A DNA stretch of 15,230 bases, taken from contig JAJOKI010000105.1 in the NCBI GenBank assembly GCA_021129915.1, positions 1-15,230 on the forward strand, given 5' to 3'. The notes beneath the pieces were generated by a model. That model was not told the origin of the DNA. It saw only the letters and a program-made list of their open reading frames with translations, and did no database searches. Made by a program: the position numbers and the translations under genes. Below, in pieces: positions 8,206-15,230 of the stretch. Source of the DNA: Methanocellales archaeon (lineage in GTDB: Archaea; Halobacteriota; UBA148; JAJOKI01). Position 1 is the first letter of the stretch. Each line of letters opens with the position of its first letter.

Positions 8206-8937
8206 TCATTCGTTCGCCAGAACTCTCTCAAACAGCCGCCCATACTCCTGTGGCTTGGTCAAAAACTCCAGCAATTTCGGGTCTCTTCTGATGAGTCCGT
8301 ACATCTCTTTATCCCTGTTCAGCCCAATATCCGGAAAGTTTGCGGGCTTTAAAAATCGAATTTCAGGCACGTCATCATAATTTCCATTCTTGACGAATCC
8401 TGAAGTCAGCTCAAAATATGCGGCACCGCCCCTCTCTTTTATGGGGTCATATATCGGCGCAAAGTCATGGGCGACCCAGTTGCACATTTTAAGCTCTTTA
8501 TTGGAAGGATTTATGGTTATATGTCCGTAATCCGGAGGGATGATCACCTTATCTCCTTTCTGCGCCCTGATCACTATGACATCTGCGACGTGTCCATTCT
8601 GGCATTTTTGAAGCAAATAGTGCCCCTCACCACTCAATATCTCATATACCTCTGCATATGATATGTTCGCCCCTGGCGCCCTGGGATGATAGTGTCCAAC
8701 CGTCTTTACATATTCGTTGCCCAACATACGTGGCGGAATGACCGTGATATCATACCTGAGGTCATTTTCTTCTATAATCTGCCCATCTCTAATACTCAAA
8801 GACAGACCCCTATATATATAATATAACTCTGGATTTCCCGCCCCTTTTAACCACCCTCTATCGTAAATGACATCCCTCATGTCATCTAACGTTCTTATGT
8901 CGGGTTTCGTCATCGGGGACCTGAATTTAAAACACAT
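8206..8937 (-). CDS. pgiA: Cupin-type archaeal glucose-6-phosphate isomerase
   Basis: Interconverts glucose-6-phosphate and fructose-6-phosphate using the metal-dependent cupin fold peculiar to archaea (not the classical Pgi). The 243 residues contain cupin motif 1, GHYHP then AEVYEILSGEG, with H82, H84 and E96, and motif 2, GDKVIIPPDYGHITIN, with H139; these match the four metal ligands of Pyrococcus PGI. MRDVIYD and YYIYRG near the N terminus fit the family. It is longer than the Pyrococcus enzyme (about 189 residues) because of a C-terminal extension. ATG 8937 lies 6 nt past the stop of the KaiC-like gene, and that stop overlaps the AGGT site. Internal ATG 8913 also has AGGT upstream and is a possible start. 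Ending a pilus operon is odd for this enzyme. Confidence 0.9.
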   Translation of the reverse strand: MCFKFRSPMTKPDIRTLDDMRDVIYDRGWLKGAGNPELYYIYRGLSLSIRDGQIIEENDLRYDITVIPPRMLGNEYVKTVGHYHPRAPGANISYAEVYEILSGEGHYLLQKCQNGHVADVIVIRAQKGDKVIIPPDYGHITINPSNKELKMCNWVAHDFAPIYDPIKERGGAAYFELTSGFVKNGNYDDVPEIRFLKPANFPDIGLNRDKEMYGLIRRDPKLLEFLTKPQEYGRLFERVLANE

Positions 8938-8943
8938 AAATAC

Positions 8944-9660
8944 CTATGCAATGTACATCGAGGTATCGATCTGTATGCCATCTATTATCTGATACTTGAT
9001 AAATTGGGTTGGTACAGGAAATATGCCACGTATTTTGGGTATGATAAGTCTGTTGTACATATTTTCGCCTACCCTTTCGGATTCGATATCAAAGATTACA
9101 TCACACGTATTGCTATGTGCCTCCACGATTTTATCCTCATAAATGCCTTTTAAGACATATAGATAGGAGACACTGTTGGTCTCTTTGGTCATATCATATA
9201 TCTGGTCGAGCAGTTCTCTTATCCTGCCGTGGCCGACATCCAGTTCGAGGAAGAAAGAATATGTGTCAATAACGCAGACGAAGTCCTTATTTTTCCTCAA
9301 TTTCTCAATTTCAGCGGAAAAATATGCAAGAATCATTTCGTCTCTTTTGTCATCTCCTGCCCTTCCGATATTCTTGCGATACTCGTTGTATATGTCAATG
9401 AAACTTATGTTGTCAGTATTCAAACCGAAGTCACTGATATTTTGTTTTATATATTTGGCCCCCCTGTCTGTAGCAAAGTAGTATGCCTTTTGTGCAGTAG
9501 CAAAATAATACAGAAAAATTTCTGACATTGACCTGGGGCTTGATCTAAAAAGGACCACTGATCCATTGGGCAGACCCCCTCCCAGGCGCCGGTCCAGTGC
9601 TTGGATGCCGGTACTCTTTTTCATGTTCATTTTTGTCACATGCTTTTCCTGTTCTGCCAC
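8944..9660 (-). CDS. KaiC/ArlH-like RecA-fold protein with degenerate Walker A
   Basis: The N terminus, STGIQALDRRLGGGLPNGSV, is the classic start of KaiC/RadA/ArlH-type ATPase domains, and FVCVIDTYSFF is a Walker B-like strand with Asp. Where the P-loop should be, the chain reads FRSSPRSMSE: the glycines and the catalytic Lys are gone, so ATP binding is probably lost or altered. In archaella ArlH is a KaiC-fold partner of the ArlI motor and ArlJ platform; here the gene follows an ArlI-like and an ArlJ-like gene, so an ArlH-like structural or regulatory role is inferred. I choose GTG 9660 (238 residues) over in-frame TTG 9678 because GGAGAGGGG lies just upstream of the GTG. The gap to the platform gene is 116 nt. 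I see no membrane segment. Confidence 0.8.
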   Translation of the reverse strand: MAEQEKHVTKMNMKKSTGIQALDRRLGGGLPNGSVVLFRSSPRSMSEIFLYYFATAQKAYYFATDRGAKYIKQNISDFGLNTDNISFIDIYNEYRKNIGRAGDDKRDEMILAYFSAEIEKLRKNKDFVCVIDTYSFFLELDVGHGRIRELLDQIYDMTKETNSVSYLYVLKGIYEDKIVEAHSNTCDVIFDIESERVGENMYNRLIIPKIRGIFPVPTQFIKYQIIDGIQIDTSMYIA

Positions 9661-9688
9661 AATATATCCCCTCTCCAAGTTCGCTGCT

Positions 9689-9700
9689 ATATGGCCATAT
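9689..9700. repeat. 12-bp perfect palindrome before the KaiC-like gene
   Basis: ATATGGCCATAT reads the same on both strands and lies 29 nt upstream of the chosen GTG start, in the only sizeable gap of the leftward pilus operon. It may be an operator or chance; TATA-like TTATATTC (about 9735-9742) lies further upstream. Confidence 0.4.
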
Positions 9701-9776
9701 TTCTATGGTAGTATTTGAAGCTATTGTATTTGAATATAACGCTGTTGAAATCTGGAGGAATTGAGAAACGAGCGCC

Positions 9777-11705
9777 TTAAATGAATAAGAATACCAGATA
9801 TGCAATGCACATCATTATGATTGAATGCTTTAGACCTGATAATACATTGCCTTCGCCCATCTGTCCAGCGATCAATCCGGAAAAAAAACCCTGCACTATA
9901 ACAGCATGAAAAAATATGCGCATAAACACGTCAACATCAAAAGCTCCCATGAAGAATGGAGCGTCAGCACCAGCGGCCCCGGCGCCAGCCATCATGGGCA
10001 AAAACGCTGCAGACATGGTTACGATGACGAATAGAAAAACGAAAAATGCCATATATATGATGACCACATATATGATCATCTGACCGAGGCGCTCTTCTTC
10101 CAGTCTTTGATATGCTATGGCATCTTTTGCTGCTATATTCAGCACGACCTTTGTGTTTCCACTTACTTGATTTGCCTTGATTAATAGCGTTATAACTCGC
10201 GACACAGGACCGGACATAATTCTGTTCCCGAACCGCTTAAATGCATTCTCAACTGTCGTGCCCCATTGCAGGTCCTTCCATATCTTTTTTACCTCAGTGG
10301 TTAAACTGCCGAGGTTCGATTTGGATATCAGTTCGATAGATTGGGGCAAGGTCATCCCGGTTTCGTTTGCGCTCGCTACTTTTTTCAAAAAGGTTGGCAT
10401 CTCGTTCATCAACTTTTTCTGTCTCCGTGATGATGTCTCAAAGAAAATCGCCAGCGGGAATATCACTATGAGTAAGGTGAATATAAAATAGTCGTCCAGT
10501 ATGCTGACCGCCGTGTCGAAGGTCGTTAACTGTTCCTGGTAAATGAATGCCACGGTAAGGAGGAAGATTATTCCAATCGGCATGCTTAAATAGAGAGTAT
10601 AGAACGGATTTTCGAATAGACTCTTAAATGGGTTTCTCAAAAAATTTTTGAATTCTACAGATTTCCTGCCACTTTCAATGCTTTTTATTGATATATCATC
10701 TTTGGTCCCTTCCGCTATTTGGACTTTGTACTCATCTACTTCTTCGACTTCAAACGTTGTGGCACTTATCGCACCCGTGGGATTAAGCATGTCGATGATG
10801 ACGATGAACATACACGAGCCAATCGGCAGAGCTGCATAAATCAATAGATATAACATCATCAAATCCCCTGGCCCCATCGCGGCCATAACAAAGAATGTAA
10901 TCACGAGGAACAGGGGGCCTGCTACGAAGACGGTGACGTATGATTCTGCGATCAATCCCAGCGTTTCTAGGAATCTACGTTGGTCTCTGAGTGCCTTTTC
11001 TAGGTAATCTTCTGATTTGTCAGATAGATATGCGGTTATGTTGCCACCCCCTTCTATTATCGACAGCAGATTCACGACCAGGTCCTGGAAATTATCAGAG
11101 GGAGATATATCGGCTGCATTTTGAATCGCAGTTCTTAAATCCTGTCCAAAAAAGTCCATGTTCCTGACGACCGTGCTCGCTTCTTTCGCCGCCTCTCCAT
11201 ATATCGTGGACTCGCCCAGCGACCTGAATATATCGATGATATTCATTCCGCCTCGACTGAGTGCATACATGAACGTGACGGCATACGGAAGTTCTCGGTC
11301 TATTTTGATCTTTCTCTCGCCGGCAACAAACCGTGGCATCAGCATCATAATCGCATATGTCGCACCTCCTACTATGATGGCTAATATGGCCATTAGAAAG
11401 AGAGATAAAAAAACCGCCCTATACTCAAATATCCACCAGAGTGCTGGTGGTATTCCGGCTATGATGGCTGGAGGCAGGATGGCAGGGGGCAAACCGACCA
11501 GATATATGATGATGATGGCAAGCGTCAGACCGATGATAGCCCCAAGGAAACCCAGGACCAATGAATATAACTTCGCTTTCGCAACATATACGTCCCAGGA
11601 AACCGGGATGCGTGCCTGCCTCAAACTTCTCTCTAACGAGTAGTATTTTTCCATCTCCAGCCTTGGACCAAATATACGAAATGCAAATTTGCTGAACGCA
11701 TCCAT
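9777..11705 (-). CDS. Archaeal TadC/FlaJ-type pilus platform protein
   Basis: Polytopic membrane platform of the type II secretion / type IV pilus superfamily (T2SSF), which turns ATPase motion into pilin extraction and assembly. The 642 residues contain two T2SSF units. The first has cytosolic helices at about 135-250 (RELPYAVTFMYALSRGG) followed by a hydrophobic pair. The second lies at about 430-560 (NEMPTFLKKVASANETGMTL) followed by further membrane segments. Two hydrophobic stretches precede unit 1, and a charged cytosolic insertion (about 315-360) separates the units. Two-unit proteins of this size are typical of archaeal pili, in contrast to the single-unit bacterial TadB or TadC. ATG 11705 has GAGGTAG overlapping the stop of the upstream ATPase; the gap is 10 nt, so translational coupling is likely. 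Confidence 0.92.
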   Translation of the reverse strand: MDAFSKFAFRIFGPRLEMEKYYSLERSLRQARIPVSWDVYVAKAKLYSLVLGFLGAIIGLTLAIIIIYLVGLPPAILPPAIIAGIPPALWWIFEYRAVFLSLFLMAILAIIVGGATYAIMMLMPRFVAGERKIKIDRELPYAVTFMYALSRGGMNIIDIFRSLGESTIYGEAAKEASTVVRNMDFFGQDLRTAIQNAADISPSDNFQDLVVNLLSIIEGGGNITAYLSDKSEDYLEKALRDQRRFLETLGLIAESYVTVFVAGPLFLVITFFVMAAMGPGDLMMLYLLIYAALPIGSCMFIVIIDMLNPTGAISATTFEVEEVDEYKVQIAEGTKDDISIKSIESGRKSVEFKNFLRNPFKSLFENPFYTLYLSMPIGIIFLLTVAFIYQEQLTTFDTAVSILDDYFIFTLLIVIFPLAIFFETSSRRQKKLMNEMPTFLKKVASANETGMTLPQSIELISKSNLGSLTTEVKKIWKDLQWGTTVENAFKRFGNRIMSGPVSRVITLLIKANQVSGNTKVVLNIAAKDAIAYQRLEEERLGQMIIYVVIIYMAFFVFLFVIVTMSAAFLPMMAGAGAAGADAPFFMGAFDVDVFMRIFFHAVIVQGFFSGLIAGQMGEGNVLSGLKHSIIMMCIAYLVFLFI

Positions 11706-11715
11706 TATGACTACC

Positions 11716-13284
11716 TCAAAGGGTTTTATCCGCTATCTTCTTCATCAGTCCTTCGGGATCGATATAGTACGCCTGTATAATTTTTATGATTCCTCTGTGG
11801 TCTTTCATTCCTTTTTCGAGCGCATATTCGAGGACGGTTTGCCTATTTTTCAATTCCCTATCCAGCTCTTTTTTGTTCCATCCTCTCCGTTGTTGGATTT
11901 CCGCTAAAACAAGTGACTCACCAGTTTTTTCAAAATTATCGGCAACCGGGTTCCACACAAAAATATCAGTTGTTTGTATCTGTTTCGTGGTAGGGTCAAT
12001 ATCTGTTATCTCTGCGATAACGTTTGCACGTCGAACGCGTTTCTCGCCGATGTATGCCTGTATCTGGATGGACACAATATCCAGTGCCTGCAACATCGTC
12101 CTTGGGACGTTGATGGGTTCGTTCTCCAGCCGGTAAATCACAGACGGCACCGAGTCTGCATGCATAGTCGAGAATGTGGTATGTCCGGTGGACATAGCCT
12201 GGAATAATACAAGCGCCTCCTCGCCCCTGACCTCTCCTACGAGAAGATATTCTGGTCGTTGCCGCAGTGCTGCCCTCAACAGTTCGTACATGTCGATTTC
12301 GCTGATCTCCCCCCCAGTGAACGATTCTCTTGTTACTTCGGCAATCCAGTTTGGATGGGGCAATTTCAATTCTCTGGTATCTTCCAATGTGACGATTTTT
12401 GACTTCGGCGGGATGAACAGGCAGACCGCATTCAACGACGATGTCTTTCCAGAAGCGGTGCCTCCTGCAAATATCAGGCTTTTATTGTTCTCTATACACA
12501 GCCAGAAATACGCCATTATCTCTGATGAAAAAGTATTCCAGTTTATGAGGTCGATTGGTGTGATGGGAATCTCCTGAAACTTTCTAATTGTGAACGTGCT
12601 GCCTTTTGTAGATACTTCTTTTCCAAGTGTCATCTGGATACGGGACCCATCGATCATCGTCGCATCGATCATCGGGTCTGCGATGGATATATGTTTCCCG
12701 CATTGTTGTGCAAGCCTGACCACGAATGAGTTCAGCTCATCTTCCTCGAAGATTATGTTCGTCTCTATGTTTTCATAGTTCTTATGGTACAGGAATATTG
12801 GGACATCTGGCCCGTTGCACGATATGTCTTCGATAAAAGCGTCATTCATCAGTGGATGTATCCTTCCAGTTTTCAGGTAATTCCTTCTTATGAAATACAA
12901 AATTTTAATAAAGGTTTTTATGTCTACATTTTCCATATAATTCATCATGAGTTCTTTTGTTTTGTCGCTCAGCACTTTTTCTTTGTCTACTATTTTATCG
13001 ATATCTTCGACTATCAATACATCCTGCAGTCGTGCATGCAGTTCTTTCAGCAGCTCTTTCTCAAAAGGAGTAAGTGCAGGCTCAACGACATAGTATAGAT
13101 ATTCATTCCTCTTATCATTATATAATATTGTGACAAATGCATAGGGTTCGTCCACCCAGTACTTTTCGACTTCTTTATAGCCTTCTTTCCCTTCAAAGAT
13201 GGCGATTGGGCCATGTTTTTCAGGGTCGTACTTTATGTCATCCAAAATCCCGGCCTGTTTTCTCAATTTATCTAAAAGTCCCAT
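11716..13284 (-). CDS. Type II/IV secretion system ATPase (VirB11/GspE/ArlI family)
   Basis: Hexameric cytosolic motor ATPase for pilus assembly. The 522 residues have an N-terminal domain with DISCNGPDVPIFLYH (about 153-167), then the RecA-like core: Walker A AGGTASGKT (273-281), Asp box TLEDTREL with E301/D302, atypical Walker B LLVGEVRGEE (347-356), and His box GHTTFSTMHAD with H368 and H375. All catalytic elements look intact. The length and the VGEVRGEE form agree with archaeal pilus or archaellum ATPases; ArlI, PilB-type or TadA-type cannot be told apart by eye. The adjacent platform gene and divergent pilin genes favour a pilus or pseudopilus. ATG 13284 has AAAGGGG upstream. It is the first gene of the leftward operon. 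Confidence 0.95.
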   Translation of the reverse strand: MGLLDKLRKQAGILDDIKYDPEKHGPIAIFEGKEGYKEVEKYWVDEPYAFVTILYNDKRNEYLYYVVEPALTPFEKELLKELHARLQDVLIVEDIDKIVDKEKVLSDKTKELMMNYMENVDIKTFIKILYFIRRNYLKTGRIHPLMNDAFIEDISCNGPDVPIFLYHKNYENIETNIIFEEDELNSFVVRLAQQCGKHISIADPMIDATMIDGSRIQMTLGKEVSTKGSTFTIRKFQEIPITPIDLINWNTFSSEIMAYFWLCIENNKSLIFAGGTASGKTSSLNAVCLFIPPKSKIVTLEDTRELKLPHPNWIAEVTRESFTGGEISEIDMYELLRAALRQRPEYLLVGEVRGEEALVLFQAMSTGHTTFSTMHADSVPSVIYRLENEPINVPRTMLQALDIVSIQIQAYIGEKRVRRANVIAEITDIDPTTKQIQTTDIFVWNPVADNFEKTGESLVLAEIQQRRGWNKKELDRELKNRQTVLEYALEKGMKDHRGIIKIIQAYYIDPEGLMKKIADKTL

Positions 13285-13441
13285 CTTTCTTGCCCCTTTC
13301 TCTTATTTTTATCTCCGCTTGTGCCATGGCAATGGTTTTTTCATATCGTTACATTAACACATTATGATTAGATGGTTATATAATATCACATTATTCTTAA
13401 ATATTAAGAATGGGATAGCTAATAAAAGGAGGATTGATGAG
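13285..13441. promoter_or_regulatory. Divergent promoter region of the pilus locus
   Basis: This gap separates the leftward motor operon from the rightward pilin operon. GGTTATATAATATCAC (13374-13389) reads as a TATA box on both strands: rightward it would start transcription near 13407, ahead of the AGGAGG site; leftward it would start near 13350, giving a leader of about 65 nt. A single nearly symmetrical TATA box could set the balance of the two operons, though separate elements are possible. Confidence 0.45.
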
Positions 13442-14293
13442 GTGAAGCACAGCAGGAGATTTGTGAATGCCGAGGATGCAGTTTCCCCTGTAGTGGGAAT
13501 GATATTGATCCTCGGGATCGCAACAGCGATGATTGCCACAATTTATGCAGTGGGGATACCAGTGATAGATGCCGCCAGACACACTGTACATGTGCAGAGT
13601 ATACAGAACCACATGGGAATCCTCCAGTCAGATATAGCTGATTTAAAGGGCCCTCTTCAAGGAGCTGGACCGTCAAGACGTACTGCGATACAGGTGGGCG
13701 GAGGAGCGATTACGGTAATGCCGGATGCCCCGACTACAAGTATACAGGTGAGTTTTGATAACGGCGACGTATTCGGCGCCCCTCTAACAGTTGGAAATAT
13801 CGAATGCATACTGCGGGACGATTCAGTAGTATTTGAGAATGGAGCAGTGATAGTTAGGTTTGCCCATGGCACACCCATAATGACCTCGCAGCCAGATAAT
13901 ATGTTCATAACGCCTGCAGATGGGACTAATATATCGATACATCTGCGCATGGTCAATCTTACCGGTCCCCTCTCATCGGTGAGTGGCGACATTGTATCTG
14001 TCGATTCGAGATTTGTTGGATTTGATGAAAATATCCAAAATCCTCCCGTGGCGAGTGCCCTCAATAAAGACGTCACGATTACGATAACCAGTGAATATCA
14101 TCAGGCGTGGGCGAGATTCTTTGAGGATGAACTGACTAGGGCTGGATTGACCAAGCGGGCAAGCCCTGATAACACGGGCTTTTACATTCACACAACTGGA
14201 AATGTAGTTACAATAGAGATTTACGGCAAAACAGCTGGCGATGATATTTACCTTTCCGTTCACGAAACCATCATAGAATCATCGGTGAGTTAA
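13442..14293 (+). CDS. Archaeal type IV pilin-like protein (Pilin_N prepilin)
   Basis: A secreted fibre or pseudopilin subunit. The N terminus has a short charged leader, then AEDAVSPVVGMILILGIATA, the Pilin_N motif of archaeal prepilins; cleavage by the PibD/EpdA peptidase is expected between Asp and AVSP, leaving a hydrophobic helix at the mature N terminus. The remaining 230 or so residues are beta-rich with Gly/Thr/Asn-rich stretches and no second membrane segment, as for an extracellular head domain. I choose GTG 13442 (283 residues) because AGGAGG (13427-13432) sits 9 nt upstream; the longer in-frame ATG 13364 precedes the TATA box and would put 26 unlikely residues before the leader. 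The overall form resembles large pilin-like proteins of haloarchaeal pilus clusters (from memory). Confidence 0.85.
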   Translation: MKHSRRFVNAEDAVSPVVGMILILGIATAMIATIYAVGIPVIDAARHTVHVQSIQNHMGILQSDIADLKGPLQGAGPSRRTAIQVGGGAITVMPDAPTTSIQVSFDNGDVFGAPLTVGNIECILRDDSVVFENGAVIVRFAHGTPIMTSQPDNMFITPADGTNISIHLRMVNLTGPLSSVSGDIVSVDSRFVGFDENIQNPPVASALNKDVTITITSEYHQAWARFFEDELTRAGLTKRASPDNTGFYIHTTGNVVTIEIYGKTAGDDIYLSVHETIIESSVS

Positions 14294-14296
14294 ATT

Positions 14297-14758
14297 ATGA
14301 AACTTCTTCATGTCGACACGTCCGCACAGATTATTCCGCTTAGTTACCTTATGTCCCTCATCATCTCCATGATGGTTCTGACAACCGTGGTCCTGTCCTA
14401 TCAGGGGATGGTTGACGGCACCGCCAGATTTGGATTCGCCGACATCGGGAACGATGTTGCAGGCACGATCATAGATATGCGGCTTGCTGCCAATATGGGC
14501 AGCCATGGAACTGTGACGAGAGTGGTGGATATTCCTCCACAAGTGGGAGGGGTTTCATATGTCATCAAAACAAATGCCAATATATTGGTTCCAGGAACCA
14601 GCACCCAAGCGATTTTAGTCACTGCAAGGGGTACAGACGTTTACATTCCACTCAATAATATGGAGCATGGCGTTCTCATAACGGGGGAGGTTCCCAGTGG
14701 AATGGGGCAGGTCATAGTAGAATATGATATAACCAACAGGACGGTCACTTTGAGGTGA
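14297..14758 (+). CDS. Small membrane-anchored pilus-cluster protein, function unknown
   Basis: 153 residues with one N-terminal membrane segment (about 14-36, IIPLSYLMSLIISMMVLTTV) behind a seven-residue leader, then a beta-rich extracytoplasmic domain that includes a predicted helix FADIGNDVAGTIIDMRLAAN. There is no canonical AVSP prepilin site, but the single N-terminal helix followed by a secreted domain is pseudopilin-like. ATG 14297 lies 3 nt after the pilin stop with GGTGAG at 14284-14289, so the two are translationally coupled. The family resembles short proteins found beside motor and platform genes in haloarchaeal pilus loci, as I recall them; a search is needed to name it. I treat it as a minor pilin or assembly component by context only. 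Confidence 0.8.
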   Translation: MKLLHVDTSAQIIPLSYLMSLIISMMVLTTVVLSYQGMVDGTARFGFADIGNDVAGTIIDMRLAANMGSHGTVTRVVDIPPQVGGVSYVIKTNANILVPGTSTQAILVTARGTDVYIPLNNMEHGVLITGEVPSGMGQVIVEYDITNRTVTLR

Positions 14759-14764
14759 ACTATC

Positions 14765-15230
14765 TTGATTCGAAAAACCGATATTCGAGATGATAGCGGC
14801 ATTATCAACATAGATTTCATCATCGCGGTATCAATCTTCATGCTCGCTTTCTTCTTTGTATTTTATACCCTCTCAGGTGCGGTTATGCCATACACGGCCG
14901 AGTATAACCGGATATATCCAATTTCAAGTCGGGTTACAGATATCCTGGTGAAGGACCCAGGGCTGTGGAATGACGGAACAAATAACGGAACGAATTGGGA
15001 GACTAAATGGGGCACAAATCAATCAGCGGTGAAAAGGATAGGCTTCGCGGTTGACGGGGAACAGCATAATGTCCTCGACAAGTTCAAGATAGACGCACTG
15101 ATGACAAACCACACCGCGGCAGGGAATCTGACCTGGTGGGAATATCCAGTGGATGGAACAGGTGATGGTGAACTGAAAAATGCGACCAGGGCGGTCGGAT
15201 TAGAAGGATTTAGATTCTACATGCAGATAC
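14765..15230 (+). CDS. Pseudopilin-like membrane-anchored protein (3' end outside window)
   Basis: An open frame from TTG 14765 runs off the right edge (155 codons seen). TTG is chosen because AGGTGA (14753-14758), which contains the stop of the preceding gene, lies 6 nt upstream. The leader RKTDIRDDSG is followed by one hydrophobic helix (INIDFIIAVSIFMLAFFFVF), then an extracytoplasmic part with Trp/Asn/Gly-rich stretches such as LVKDPGLWND and WWEYPVDGTGDG. This has the layout of a minor pilin, and it resembles a haloarchaeal pilus-cluster family with a similar DPG-NW region (memory, unverified). It is the third gene of the rightward operon, which evidently continues outside the window. Confidence 0.8.
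   Translation, partial: MIRKTDIRDDSGIINIDFIIAVSIFMLAFFFVFYTLSGAVMPYTAEYNRIYPISSRVTDILVKDPGLWNDGTNNGTNWETKWGTNQSAVKRIGFAVDGEQHNVLDKFKIDALMTNHTAAGNLTWWEYPVDGTGDGELKNATRAVGLEGFRFYMQI

Noticed and set aside
8155..8352. Small + strand open frame over the 3' end of pgiA
   Set aside because: It overlaps conserved pgiA coding sequence antisense and shows no family motif.
9661..9678. TTG 9678 as start of the KaiC-like gene
   Set aside because: The GGAGAGGGG stretch would then lie inside the gene; it is correctly placed for GTG 9660.
13364..13441. Longer in-frame start (ATG 13364) for the type IV pilin gene
   Set aside because: It lies upstream of the TATA box, has no ribosome binding site, and would bury the prepilin leader; GTG 13442 with AGGAGG fits better.

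Overview
The window looks like archaeal chromosome, most likely a euryarchaeal or Halobacteriota lineage related to methanogens, ANME or Archaeoglobi. The evidence is a cupin-type archaeal phosphoglucose isomerase, a CimA-like citramalate synthase, a Na+-type K+-dependent membrane pyrophosphatase, archaeal-style pilus genes with a Pilin_N-type prepilin, AGGTGA/GGAG ribosome binding sites and TATA-like boxes. I cannot name a genus.

Left block (1-8100). A 3' gene fragment on the + strand (2-178) is followed by a decayed HicB/HicA toxin-antitoxin pair (242-570). On the - strand, transcribed right to left, come hppA (membrane pyrophosphatase), cimA, ilvB, ilvN and ilvC. The last four are tightly spaced and carry pyruvate (plus acetyl-CoA) into citramalate and into the acetohydroxy acids of isoleucine, valine and leucine synthesis. 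Upstream of hppA lies an AT-rich stretch (7355-8205). It holds candidate promoters, small palindromes and a second decayed toxin-antitoxin pair (AbrB-type antitoxin plus RelE-type toxin, 7661-8092). The biosynthetic block is therefore bracketed by two wrecked toxin-antitoxin modules.

Right block (8206-15230). This is a divergent type IV pilus or secretion locus. Leftward: a VirB11/GspE-type ATPase, a long two-domain TadC/FlaJ-type membrane platform, a small KaiC/ArlH-like RecA-fold protein whose Walker A motif is destroyed, and the cupin phosphoglucose isomerase, whose start lies 6 nt past the preceding stop. Rightward, from a shared AT-rich promoter region: a type IV pilin-like protein with a clear prepilin signal, a small membrane-anchored secreted protein, and a third membrane-anchored protein cut by the window edge. 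The motor, platform and fibre-like proteins plausibly build one surface appendage. The degenerate KaiC-like protein and the glycolytic enzyme at the operon end are the unusual parts.

No rRNA, tRNA, CRISPR array or insertion sequence was seen. Family assignments come from motif recognition by eye, without database searches.
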